Source: Glossina fuscipes (lineage: Eukaryota > Arthropoda > Insecta > Diptera > Glossinidae). Taken from it: 64,000 bases of DNA. A program made the translations under genes and the position numbers. Positions 13,159 through 24,719 of this stretch are shown piece after piece (the first letter of the stretch is position 1; every line of letters begins with the position of its first letter). The DNA lies in the NCBI RefSeq assembly GCF_014805625.2, contig NW_023998456.1, positions 1,280,957 to 1,344,956 of the forward strand. Reading direction: 5' to 3'. Below the pieces are notes generated by a model, which had not been told where the DNA came from, did not search any database, and worked only from the letters and a program-made list of their open reading frames with translations.

Positions 13159-14240
13159 AACGAACGGTGTGTTAATAGCATATGAATTCAGCTGGATATC
13201 GATATAATGTAAAATTCATCATTTTTGCTCTAACTCAATATAGCTATCGAGCTTCGTCTTCAAAAAGAAATCTTATGAGAGGACATATTTGATCAAATTA
13301 GCGGACATAGAAAGACCACTTAACCTGAGAAAATAATAAAATCAAATACAGGTGTCGCTCGTAGAACATGGTTAATTCATACCGTGAACCATCGAAACCG
13401 TGTTATACAAAATTTTTCTACTGATTTATTTTAACCAAGATAACGAAGCGTGTATCGACAATGCTCGTATTTTATTAAATTACATTTAAGATTAAGTTCG
13501 TACCGTTGCATTGTGCGTTTTAGGATAGTATAATTTTATATTAAATTGTTTAACAGGACTTGTAGTTACAATGCTTTTTCTTGTCTTTTCCGCTAAAATA
13601 TTACGATTCAACTCTCTTAATCCGACTAACTAAAGTTAGGTGCTGGTCTAATCTCACTTTGTGTTAATCCCTTCATTCATCAAATGTTTGGCGAATTGTT
13701 ATTAAGCTTTTCGCCAGTCGCCAGATCGTTTATCGTCAGATAAAGCATCATAAAGGTGTACTTGATGTTACGATTTTTAGATCTTAGTTTCTTAGACAAT
13801 CGGCTAGGTGTCATGCAGAGTCAATTTATCAAATGTGAAATTTTCCTAACAATATAATGTGAACATCATAAAGTCAATCGGGATATAATTCGGGGAGTGA
13901 TCAAATAAATTAACTCGAACAATATATTATTGAGCATAGAAACCCCAATTAAGTAATACAAAGCATAATTTGACAGCTCCGGCTATATAAATGCGACTGG
14001 CATTGGCTTGATTGGCCAAATACACCCAAAGCTTTTTCTACACGGTTCTTTTTATACAATTTTGAAATAACACGGTTCACCAATGATACGAAGTACAATT
14101 TTTTTACAAAAAAAAAAAAGAAAAAATTTAGGTATACAACAACTAAATCCAACTGAAGGACCACTGTGATCAGAACTCAATCGTTTTATGCCACCACAGA
14201 TCTTTATCATAATATGTTAACATTAAATAAGTTATTGTGT
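13159..14240. other. Gene-free stretch
   Basis: Nothing recognisable is present. A minus-strand open frame at 13949-14164 is formed over a poly-A/poly-T tract and is not supported. Confidence 0.5.
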
Positions 14241-14490
14241 CAACGATATATTAAATTTGTACGCATGTATGCAACAACTAGAAGGATAAATCCACTTTTT
14301 ATTATACCGATCGATTCGATCCAAACTTGTCCGTCCATCTGTCCGTCTTTTGTATCATTTACAAATCGTAATTTTTGCGATATTTTGATAAAAATTTTAT
14401 ATGCCGACGTGGTTTAGCCTACGGACGAAAGTTGTTAAAAATGGTACCTTTTCGACAACTCAAAGCCTTACTTTGCAAAGGTGTTATTTG
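14240..14490 (+). repeat. Dispersed TGTCCGTC-type repeat copy, the clearest
   Basis: This copy shows most of the block order: TTAAATTTGTACGCATGTATG, CAACAACTAGAAGGATAAA, TATACCGATCGATTCGATCC, TTGTCCGTCCATCTGTCCGTC, CAAATCGTAATTTTTGCG, ATATTTTGATAAAAATTTTA, TGCCGACGTGG, and CGGACGAAAGTTGTT. It is the best local reference for the other copies at 2.8, 7.7, 10.5, 17.7, 23.1, 46.0, 57.3 and 62.1 kb. It encodes nothing. Confidence 0.65.
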
Positions 14491-16113
14491 ACTAACTATA
14501 TATTTGCAAAGTTATGTAGGATATTTAATTGCGGCCCCAGTACAGTGGTTTTACTTTTTTTTCCTTTTGAAAATTCGCCAAACAAATGATTTTTAAAGTT
14601 AGGGTAACTTATGTATAGAGATTTTAAGAATGTATTGCTCAACGTGTTTGAGATAGACAGAGATTAATTATATTCTGAACGCATCAAAGGAAAAAAGCCC
14701 TATTTTCGATCCAATTTGCTTCCTTATTTCCCAAACGGCCAAATATTTCATAAAGTGACAAAAGGCTACGCAAGAGAAGGAGTTACTTGTACGGAATATA
14801 TTCACAAGAATACCTTTCGTTCTGGTTGGCCACTCACTGCTGATGTTCAAATCAATCAAAGCTTCAATCGATTCTGATCGAATTGCCTTTCCGCGAAATT
14901 TTCTACTGCACCTGCACGGGGCGTATTTGATTCTGCCATTTCTTGGAGTATGGTTTGTCAGCTTTCATGCACGCTCGAAACATCAAATTTTGGATTTTCA
15001 TAACAATATACATATTCAAAAAACAATGATGACAATCACTTCGTGCTTTGGTTATCAAAGTTGATTGAAGCCCTTCTAAATAATAGTGAAAGCCAAAAGC
15101 AAATGAAAAAGACTTACAGCGGATCATGGATTCGATTTTTGGATATGACGTTTCATCAATACCGTGTTACAATATTCATAAATTTTATACCGTGCGGTAT
15201 CGAAAACGAGTTTGATAAGTTCCGCGTTATACGGCAGACTCCTGTATTCATTTTCAATGCTCTTAACCGTTCGTGTCACAAATTGTGATGACTAAGGGAT
15301 ATGTGAAAATGATATTAAGTGAAAAATTTCTGCGAACAACAAAGACAAGAAATATAGGATATCGAGGAACTACTTAACGAAATATTCGAGGACTGTGCTA
15401 TATGGTGTCTGTTTTGACAAGAAAATTTAATGTGAAATTCTTAAATATTAAGAGAAAAAGAGCTTGCGATTTAAACAAATCAATATCTACTTAGTTCAAT
15501 TTATTAAAATTAATTTTATATAGTTTCCAATTTTTAAAGTTGTTATTAAGACTTTCAATATAAAGTTTACTCCTTTGTACATTTTATAGTGTGCGGAAAA
15601 GTATGTTAAATAGAAACGTTATAGAAATTTACCCTTGTGGTGGCAATGACACAGGGTTGCATTCATCTTTCAACATTCTCCTTTGGATGTTCACGCGGCT
15701 TTCATCCGTATTTGCTTCTCTACGCAGACTTGTGCGCAGCGATAAGAACAATATAACGAGACACATTTCTTTTGTTGCATGAGATTCAATTATTTATTTG
15801 CATTTTTTTTATATTAAAGTTAAACCTTTAACTATTTACTGGTTTTAGTTAACATATAAATAAATTGAAAATAATTTGCTTGGATTATTGTTTCCATTTC
15901 TTCTCTCCTCCTTCACTTATTCGCATTTACGTTTTATTCGCTCACCAGTGATATCACAAATGTTCCTTTGGCAACGCAACGAATGAAAAACCTAACATAC
16001 TACGAGAGAGCAATCGAGTACAGTCGACACAAAAATCGATCGTATCGTTTTGTGTATCGTGACGCTTGGTAGCTCAATAGCGAGAGCCGTAAACCAATTC
16101 GATCCATAGAAAT
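14491..16113. other. Gene-free stretch
   Basis: Short overlapping open frames on both strands (14668-15288, 15591-15782) show no domain and conflict with each other. I see no splice-supported exon. Confidence 0.45.
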
Positions 16114-16405
16114 ATTTACGGGTGTACTGTAGCACTGTGAGCGATCGCTAGTCATTAAAGAAAGTAATGTGTATTCGTATTGCAGTCGTTTTAATATCGT
16201 ATCAAAAAATGCCTTGTGATGCTTCTGCGATGTTGTTCAGAATCCGGCTATCAATGTACATTTAGGAATATACTCTAACGCTGCGATCGATCATTAGTCA
16301 TGAAAGAAAACAATGTGTTTCCTGCTACAGTTTGTGGGGGAGCAGGATTGCAATTTTTATTCTAACTGTGATGCGTCTGTGATGTTGCTCAGAATCCGGC
16401 TATTA
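16114..16405 (+). repeat. 146-bp tandem repeat, two diverged copies
   Basis: Copy 1 (16114-16259) and copy 2 (16260-16405) share ordered blocks: GCGATCGCTAGTCATTAAAG against CGATCGATCATTAGTCATGA, AAAGTAATGTGT against AAACAATGTGTT, and GATGTTGTTCAGAATCCGGC against GATGTTGCTCAGAATCCGGC. Divergence is considerable, so the duplication is old or the copies belong to a satellite-like family. No function is seen. Confidence 0.85.
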
Positions 16406-17690
16406 TTATAAATGAAAGCTAAACTGTAAATCAGCCTAAAAACTCATATCCTGATAAATTGAAGTATAATTTGTCTAAAATATATTGCTGCTATTAATAA
16501 TTATTCCTAAACAATGCTAAGAATGAACGTGAATTTAATGAATGAAATGAATGCACATGTATTACACGAATAAGTGACGAGGTCACAATCTGTTAAACCA
16601 CAAAAATAAATCAAGTCTTCAAAAGCAATAAACGAATTTAACAAATACACCTGAGGTTTTTCAGATTAATTGACAAATAAATGCAACGGAAACCAATTTC
16701 ACCAACATTGCACTGAAATTGTCTTCTTCTCTTTATTCTCTTCACTTTTTTTCCCAGCTATTGAAATAGAAAAAAAAAAAAAAAAAAACGTAATCACACA
16801 AATACATAGGAAAGTTAAGGAAAGAGAAAATTGTCCCATTTTTAATTTGAATGGGTTTTACAAAAGGCATGCGCATAATAACGCAGCAGTAAGTAAACGG
16901 TATCCTCCCAGACTTCCTTTAGTACTATAAAGTTGTAAGTTGTGTGCCTGTGTGTATGTGTTCTTTTTTTCTTTCCTTCGTTTCTTTTCAATTTCAACAG
17001 TACATGCTTTATAGATAAATAAACATAAAGGCACACGTAGCTACGTATATAATACAAAGATTATTCTTTTCTTCATTAAAATGTAATCATTTCAATAGTC
17101 TTTCAATTACATCCCTACACACTTAATAGCAACGTAATATATATGGAATTTTTTTATTACTTTTTCCTTTTTTTTTTTTTTTTTTTTGCTGCCGCTCTTT
17201 ACCTACATATGTATGTTTATTTGCTTACGTTACACACATGATCACAGCTCCGATGCTTACATGCATGCGGCTGTGCGTTACACACGTTCATACATATTTA
17301 TGTGGGTTACCAAGCACTAGATGAAGCAGAATAGATTTTTGGCAGACTATTAACACATTGACATAGTTTAACAGAATGTTTTGTTATGATGATGTGTTCC
17401 ATAAAGAAACATATGTTTTCTTTGTTGTTCGTGTTTTTCTTCAAAACAAATTTATACAAACGTGTACATTTGCATGCATAGGAACTCGGTTTAGGAACCA
17501 CAACATGTTAGTGCAGAATATATTAACTTAGTAAAAATGTTTGTTATAAAAAAACAAAAAAAAAACACAAAAAACACAAAAAATAAATAGAATTGAAATG
17601 CACGCAATTTTAAGTAAACCAATCGTTTCAGCATTATTTTACATTCGATGAGATGCTAATCGTAGCTAGAGCTAAGTGTACTTCAATATT
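16406..17690. other. Gene-free stretch with homopolymers
   Basis: Poly-A at about 16771-16788 and poly-T at about 17168-17188 are present. Open frames on both strands are short and low in complexity. No gene is supported. Confidence 0.5.
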
Positions 17691-18010
17691 GTACCTCACG
17701 CTTCAGAGAGACCCATCTACTACCATGCCAATCGATTCAGAAAAGGGCTGTGAAGCTTGTCTGCCAGTATGCCCGTCCGTTCGTCTATGTGTCTTTTTTT
17801 TTGTGTTCAACCTACAGGTTGCAATTTTCTAGATGTTTTGATGATACTTGTTCATATATATCCATGTTTTGGTCTAAAGGTGATCGCTATTCAAACTGTT
17901 TCAAATCAGACCGCTTGTCCGAAGACTTCCAATATAAAGCCTTTTGAAAAATATTTATAGGAATAACTCGGTTAAGGGTATTTAATGGTGGACCGTGTCC
18001 CACTCTAACG
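17690..18010 (+). repeat. Dispersed TGTCCGTC-type repeat copy
   Basis: The blocks are CATGCCAATCGATTCAGA, GTATGCCCGTCCGTTCGTC, TGTGTTCAACCTACAGGTTG, TAGATGTTTTGATGATACTT, GGTGATCGCTATTCAAA and the terminal AGGGTATTTAATGGTGGACC. The ending matches the copy near 10.7 kb. Confidence 0.6.
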
Positions 18011-20380
18011 TTTTTACTTATTAATTACATGTTTACATATTTACATATTTATTTAAAAATCTGTCCAACAAGATAGTAAGTGCATGTTACGACAAAGTGA
18101 AAAAAAATCATACCGCCTTGTGGATGATCTAGAAATGGGAGTGATCTTTGTACATAGATTCTTTTAATTTTCTCAAACAAAAGCCTTTATTGGCATTCTA
18201 TCTTGGCATATAACCCTCCATACGCTATACGTGAATTCTTATAACGGTAAGAAATCGTCTGCCTGTTAGCGTTTTAAATATACCGATCTCTATTTTACAC
18301 GGTCTCTTTTTACCCCCTGCATTAATAAATACAAATACATGACTAAGACGAATTCCAAAAATAAAAAATTTATTTGGAATTCTTCAATTTTGGTTCAGCC
18401 AGTAACTAACGTGTACGCCTCTCATCAAGTAGTGATGAATAGCTTCGAATTGATTTTTATTCCCAATTTCTGGATTGAATTTTCACTAATATTAATTTTT
18501 TTTTTTTAATAAACATTGTTTCTACTTTGTAAATATGTAAGATGGGTTTCATTATTACATTATTACATATCTGCAAAGTCGCATGTATTTTTGTACTCTC
18601 TTTTTTGCACGGTTTTCGAGGGAACGTTTAAACATAATATGCCCACAAGTGTACGACAACAATCAAAGTAGAAAATTGAAAAAGCTTTGCAAAAGACGTG
18701 GAATCTAGACCCTGGAACAAAATTTGTTCCGAGACATTATTAGAATTTCCAGACCAGCCTTTAAAAGGCACTTACAAACTTTCCGATATTTATTCCTTTA
18801 AATATCTTCTTATTGACAGATGCCAGTTTCAGAAACGCTGATCAAACATCTGTTAACTTCTTTTCGCATTTTTCCGCTTCCCCGTTAGTAACGAACGCTC
18901 TAAATCTTGAATCTTGAAACCACCGTCACCGTTTCAGTATATCCAACCTTTTCCCGGCCTTCTTAAACTCAAATTTTTCATCATTTGACCTTTTCATCTC
19001 AACTTTTACGAACATGAATTTCGTAATAACAAAACGTATGCGTAGACCGCACATATAAAAAATACATAACACATCGATCAGTCATTCCGGAATCTGGCAC
19101 ATAAACTTCATCCCTAATAAAACTTCAATTTAATTTTTGAAATTCGATCATTTGCTTGACAGCTACAGTGATTGCAAACAATGAAAAGACGTGAATTTTG
19201 TGTTCTTCAATTAAATGTTGCTTTTTGATGGGAAAAAGTCCCTTACAGGTTAAGTCTGGGCTTGAGTTGAGTTTTGTGAACTCTTCTTCCTGTTTGTTTG
19301 CTGATCATACACATGTTAGTACACACAGGAATGATGACAAACCCATCGTAGCTGACAAAGGAAAGTGGTTACACGACAAACCAATAGGTGGAGTCCCCTT
19401 TTCCTTAAAGCAGTTTCTCCCCCTAACTTCGTTTTTCATAAGCAAGTAAGTGTTGGAGGTAAACTTTTATTTAAAAAGGTTTCTTTTAAGTTAAAAACTT
19501 GATTATCATCGATCGACTTGAGAAACAAGAAAGAGAATTTCAAACATATTTCAAAAGGCATATAAGAAAGTATGATCGACAATAACTCATCTTTGACGGT
19601 ATGAGATATGTGCTCAATATGTTTGAATGGTTAGCAATCGATTTCAAGTTTCAATTATTCCAAAGATGCTCGAAGAACAACGCAGAGGTTTTCCTAATAT
19701 CTGAAAACAGCTTCTGTTAATTTAAATCTTTACAAAAACACTCCCCCGTCGTTTCCGGCGTTTCCGACTCTATGCGGGAGTAGGCAGTATTTGCTCAAAG
19801 GCTTCAATTAATTTGTAGACGTTTCATATTCTCTCTTTTACAATAAGATATGAAGTAATGAAAATGAAAAAAAAATAAGCGTCCCGACGATAATGTTCTA
19901 TATATATATAGAGGTATTTATAACTTTTTAAAGCGAAATTCAGTTAAAAACCCTTTCATACCATTCGCGTTTAAAGTCGTTAAAACTATAAAAATGGATG
20001 AGTGAGAACAGAATCCAGTCCAAAAGTTTCAGACGCTTTCTCCTGATCAAGATTTAAAATTTTAGAAAAATCGTTATAAACTCCAGAGTTATTTTTTACG
20101 TCGTAGTGTTATTATATTATTGATGGATCTCCACGAACGCACTCTTACAAATTCCACACGAGGAAACTTGAAAATCAGGTTAACTTTGCGGAAAGTATTC
20201 ATCTAATCCTCATTTAATAATTTAATACATATACTTGGTTAATTTCTTGAGATCACCATCATGTTAATAATTTCGCCCTTTGTCTGCTTGTTTTAATCAA
20301 TAAATCCGAAAACGTTCTTTATATTACATTTTTAAAAAATTTAAAATTTTTTCTTGGGAAAACAGCTGATTATGGTATTG
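18011..20380. other. Gene-free stretch
   Basis: No supported coding region is seen. The 83-residue frame at 19198-19449 has no recognisable domain and no promoter or splice context. A TATATATATA run lies at about 19899-19910. Confidence 0.45.
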
Positions 20381-20550
20381 CGCAACCAAATGGTTGTGTT
20401 TATAAATTGAAAATAAACTTAGTCGCAACCTTATATATTGAAAATAAACTTAGGCACAACCAAATGGTTGTTTACATATTGAAAAAAACTTAGGCGCAAC
20501 CAAACGGCTGTGTTTATAAATTGAAAATAAACTTAGTCGCAACCTTATAA
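20381..20550 (+). repeat. 114-bp-period repeat with CAACCAAATGGTTG palindromes
   Basis: The unit GCAACCAAATGGTTGTG, followed by TTATAAATTGAAAATAAACT and TAGTCGCAACCTTATA, occurs at 20381-20450 and again at 20495-20550. A shorter, partly deleted copy lies between them. Each unit carries a palindrome (CAACCAAATGGTTG, or CAACCAAACGGCTG in the last copy). The palindromes could be protein-binding sites or MITE-like ends, but nothing else indicates a role. Confidence 0.85.
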
Positions 20551-21870
20551 ATTCAGCTACCTGTTTTACCTTCCTAGTTTAAACACTATGCAAGACTGCT
20601 CGTATATAACATACGCCCAACCGAATTTTATACGCTTATTCTCTATTCGATTTTTATACATGCGACAGCTGTATGAATTGGAATTTCTATATAAATTACT
20701 GAGAACATATAGTGAAATGGATCGCTAAATAATTTTATGAAAAATTTTAATAATAGTGTTCATGCGAATCCGAGCTACTTTGCTATTCGTACTTTTCCAC
20801 TTTATTACGAATGTTTACCCTTTGTTTAATTTCGGGTGTAGTTAACATATCTTTCGCAAACATCGTTCGTTTAACGATCACTTGTGTCGTTCCATGGCTT
20901 TGACTGAACGATTGATAAGCCGTGAAAGGATGGGGTGTAGCTTATGATGTGAGTGGAAAACCAGTATATTAACTGGACGTTATTTTTATGATTAACTTAC
21001 GCGAAAGAGAAGAAGAACAAGGAATGAAGTTTTTTTTGCAAGGAAAATGTAATGTGCGTGGAAAAATATAATAATAAAAATGTAACAAAGGCTTACTAAA
21101 ACATTAAAATTCGAAATTGATATTGAAAAACAAAGGAAAACGTATTTTTTTAACCATAACGATAATTTATAAAGGCTTTTGTTTTGTTAAGTTGTTTTAA
21201 AAATGAAATGTGTTAATTAATGATGGTTGGCTGACGTTATCTAGTAGTTAAAAGAAGAAAACAAACGCGAAATTTTTATATATCCCGAAATTTCAAAAAG
21301 ATTAAATAAAAAAATGCTTCTTTTCTATTAATTGAAAACGATTCTTCTAAAGCATTTGTAAACATGTATTTGTACTTAACGGCCTGATCAGAATCCTTTG
21401 TTGTTGTTCGATTGTGATTATCGTCGTTTTTATATTTATAGGTATATTTAACATACCACCGCCACTTTTATCATGACGATGATCATTGGTAATTGCTGTA
21501 ATCACTTCCTTCTAAATTGTAAATCAGCAAGAAAAAAATATTCAAATCAATATTTTGAGCCATTTTTCGCTAAAACGAAGCTTTTTATCTGCTTACATAG
21601 TATACCAAATACAGCTATGGAGCAAGAGACCAAATGTTTTTAATTTTTGAAAACACAGGCGGTCTCAGGTTATATTGCGCTTTGTTATGTGACCAACTTC
21701 AAATCTCAGTTTCGGTGCAACCTTTATGCTAAACTTGCATTTTTGTCACCAGAACCAACCAGGGTATAAGAACTTCTAATGTTTCTACTAAATTTGAAGC
21801 CGACATCTTCACTTTTTTGCGACCAGGAGAGAGTCAACAACAGAAATCGCACACGTACTCAGGAACACAG
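20551..21870. other. Gene-free stretch
   Basis: AT-rich DNA without a supported exon, RNA gene or clear transposon. It runs up to the R1-like remnant. Confidence 0.45.
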
Positions 21871-21874
21871 AGAT

Positions 21875-22703
21875 GGCAAAAATCCAGGCAAAGCATTGAA
21901 TATCGGAAAAGAAAAGCGCATCGGAACCAGATGGAATACCTAACGAAATAATACAACTGGTTGGCAACAAATGGCCGGATTTACTCGGTGAAACGTGCAA
22001 CTTATGCCTTAGACGCGGCACCTTTCACTGTCGAAAACACAGCTTTTGGTATTGCTACAAAAGCCCGGCAAGCCGCTTGAGAGTGCGTCTTTTTGTAGAC
22101 CTAGCTGGCCCCTGGACAATGTGTGCAAACTTTTCGAGAAATTGCTACTAGTGGTAGTAGAGAAAGAGCTGAAGAGCTGGGGCGACTCGTCTAGGCACCA
22201 ATTTAGCTTTGTCCAACGACGATCGACAATTGACGCTATTGAGGTAGTGATCTCGGTAGCAAGAACGCAAAAGTGTTCTGCGCTGTCATCTCTTTACATA
22301 TTAAAAAAACGCCTTTAACAAGGCGGACGGGAGAACCTTCATGACATGGTTAAATAAACGAAGATTTTCTCCGTGCTTTGTTAAAAGAATGGACAGCTAC
22401 TTGTATAACAGAAGTGTACTGTATAATACAAACGACGCCACAGCAGAACAGAGGATCGATTCGAGAGAAATCGATTCATATAAGCTGTATAAGTCCAAAC
22501 TGAAACCACTTGTCGTGGCGAAAAATGCAGCCATACTGGTAACGGATAGAAAGGTGTTCCAAGATCCAAAACCAGAAGTGGATGGATACTGCATTTATTT
22601 CAGTTTCAATTTAAGATATCTTGGAATGCAAAGAGATGCGAAACTAACGGTCGCGAAACAGGTTAAGAAGATTTCGGATAAAGCACAACCGTATACACAA
22701 TAG
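21875..22703 (+). mobile_element. R1-like non-LTR retrotransposon remnant (reverse transcriptase)
   Basis: In several shifted frames the plus strand reads as the reverse transcriptase of an R1/jockey-group non-LTR element. Recognisable pieces are an EPDGIPNEIIQLV-like block near 21920, LLQKPGKPLESASFCRP with LDNVCKLFEKLL at 22046-22150 (family: PKPGK, YRPI, LD..GK..E), and HQFSFVQRRSTIDAI near 22200 (family: QFGFR.GRSTIDAI). After a deletion that removes the catalytic YADD region, the later part ILVTDRKV with YLGMQRDAKLTV (about 22530-22660) corresponds to the KTE...YLG..D..L region. Frameshifts and deletions make it dead. No target-site duplication or poly-A tail was identified. Confidence 0.75.
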
Positions 22704-23099
22704 TATTACAAAGTAAGCATCTGCGAAAGCTGAAAGGGCTACAAGGGACTTAAAACAGCTCATGCTGATGGAATGGCAACAGCGACTGAAAAACGATTCT
22801 AAAGGAAGGTGAACCTATACTCTCATCCCAATTCTTAGAATCATATACAGAATGCAATTAACGTTGATTTCTCCATAACTCGACTCAGTATTTTGTTTCC
22901 AAAAATTGCATTGTTGTGGGATAATTTCTTTAAAATTAAAATTAATCAAATTCTATTAAGAAAATTTCAATCATTGCATTTGCACGTTTACGCCATGTCA
23001 GTCAGTTGTTTCGATTTTTGTTCTCTTTAGTAGTATAATACAATAATATATGATTTACCATAAATTTTTCAGACAGAAAATAATGGAGGGCAAGGTTAT

Positions 23100-23480
23100 T
23101 GTGTACGTGTATACCGCGTCTTTTGGGCAATCCGCGTTCAGTTGTTCGCTGGTAAAAATTAGATTGTCCTAATCTCAGACAACAACGAGGGAAGATGAGT
23201 TGACATAATAAGGATAAAAAATCCATATCGATCCATCCCGAGGTAATGCAAAGGGATTCCGAGATGGTTTAACACCAGCGGTTGGCAGCAGGCTGTCACT
23301 ATGGCTTTAAAAAAACAAAAAGAAGACAGATGGACGGACAAGGATTAATCAATTCAGAAGATCATGCTAATCAAGAATATATGTATACTTTTTAGGGTAT
23401 CTGAAGCTCTCTTTTGAATGTTGCAAGCACTTTGACAAAATGAATATACCCCCATCTTTCAGTGGTGGGTATCAAAAAGA
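23100..23480 (-). repeat. Dispersed TGTCCGTC-type repeat copy, reversed
   Basis: Read on the minus strand, this has the family's blocks: AAGAGAGCTTCAGATACCC, AGTATACATATATTCTTGAT with TAGCATGATCTTC, TTGTCCGTCCATCTGTC, and GAAACCATC-type tail words. The plus strand near 23446-23470 (AATATACCCCCATCTTTCAG, GTGGGTATC) gives the typical element end. The remaining part of 22704-23600 carries no supported gene. Confidence 0.6.
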
Positions 23481-23811
23481 TTATCTATCTTTATGAGAAT
23501 GACGTTTATTTAATGAATCGTTTATTTTCAAACACACATTAAATGCAAAAATTTATATAGTTTTTATTAAGATCTATAGCTACATATATGATTCCTCTTA
23601 AATGGAATATAATTTCTCTCTTTTTAAAAATAACCATTATTTCATATTAATTATGATAAGATTAATTAATGTTTCAAATAGCAACAGTTTTAATTATGAT
23701 AACAATCATATCATTTTGGAAGCAGCAGAATCGATAATTTTTTTTTTAATAAAGATGGTTAATCAACCGTTATTAACGCATTTATGCGCATTTCTGTATA
23801 ACGTATTTCTG

Positions 23812-23846
23812 TATAAAAGCCCCGACATTATCGCCAAGTGGTCAGT
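23812..23846 (+). promoter_or_regulatory. TATA box and TCAGT initiator of the secreted-protein gene
   Basis: TATAAA at 23812-23817 is followed by TCAGT at 23842-23846, so the A of the initiator (23844) lies 32 bases after the first T of the TATA box. This is the canonical arthropod core-promoter spacing. It predicts a leader of about 72 nt before the ATG at 23916. A TATA-type promoter suggests regulated, tissue- or stage-specific expression and not housekeeping use. Confidence 0.8.
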
Positions 23847-23915
23847 AGATTCGATATATTTTCATAAAGTGCTTAATTATTAACAAAAGAGTTCAGGTGT
23901 AAATAACAATCAAAT

Positions 23916-24708
23916 ATGAAATATTATGGGCATGTTTGGTTTATTTTCTACGTAAGTATTGCTGTGGCAATTCCTACGGACATTAAAGAGGGAGATGCAT
24001 ATTTTAATACGTTAACGCAGCAAAATGATTGTTTACTGTACGTTGAACGTCTTGAGAATATTTTAATGCAATTTCGTAAATCTTACGCTCAGTGCTTAAC
24101 GAAAGCTAATGAAATTCGCGAAAATGTAGACGCAAAGATGGGAAACTTTCGGGAGGAGTTGATTAATCAAACCGTTATCTCAACTTATGGAGTATTAGAT
24201 GAGTGCGGCGAAATTGAAAATCATTTGCAATCTTTCAAATGTTATAATAGGAAGGTAAGAACAGGTCTTACTTTTGAATTATACCATAAAATTTCAATGA
24301 TCCAATTATCTTATGCAGGCTAAGAAACTCGCTCAGAATATGAATGAGATATCCATGATTGCTTTGGATATGTTTGATAATGGTTCAGAGCAATACTATA
24401 GGATTGAATATGATTTATACAAATGTACAAATGATACTAATCGCCATTATCAGAGACAATACTGGATTGCCTATCAAGAGATGGAAAATTGTATTTACGA
24501 TAAAGATTGGAAACCCAATGATTATATACCGTTCGATGGACTATCTGTTACAACAGTTCCTACTGATCCCACAGAGGTTAATACTACGCCAATTTCCACG
24601 CCGGCGGACATGGAAACGACAATCGCCATCGAAGATTTGAAAGTCATGGGCAAAAGAGACCAATTAAGAAAATATTATGAAGAATTGTATAATAACTCTT
24701 TTAAATAA
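23916..24708 (+). CDS. Secreted six-cysteine protein, 242 residues, two exons
   Basis: Exon 1 is 23916-24254, the intron is 24255-24318 (GTAAGA...TTATGCAG, 64 bp, phase 0), and exon 2 is 24319-24708. The ATG (AATCAAATATG context) follows a well-spaced TATA/initiator pair. Residues 1-18 form a signal peptide (hydrophobic WFIFYVSIAVA, likely cleavage AVA/IP). The mature chain is mostly helical and polar, with six cysteines at about 39, 60, 97, 109, 149 and 171, which would allow three disulphides. N-glycosylation sequons include NQT, NDT and NTT. A Thr/Pro-rich stretch (about residues 187-210) and a basic/acidic tail follow. AATAAA overlaps the stop codon (24704-24709) and occurs again at 24869. 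I do not recognise the protein. Size and layout are reminiscent of dipteran secreted families such as DUF725, but I cannot confirm this. It is intact, with no frameshift. Likely an extracellular protein of gut, salivary or reproductive tissue (inference). Confidence 0.85.
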
Positions 24709-24719
24709 ATAAATCGAAG

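Noticed and set aside
16065..16110. tRNA-like words (TGGTAGCTCAATAGCG and AATTCGATCC)
   Set aside because: The A-box-like and B-box-like words are too close together for a tRNA and no acceptor or anticodon stem forms around them.
19198..19449. 83-codon plus frame with several Cys
   Set aside because: No signal peptide, no domain, no core promoter or poly-A context.
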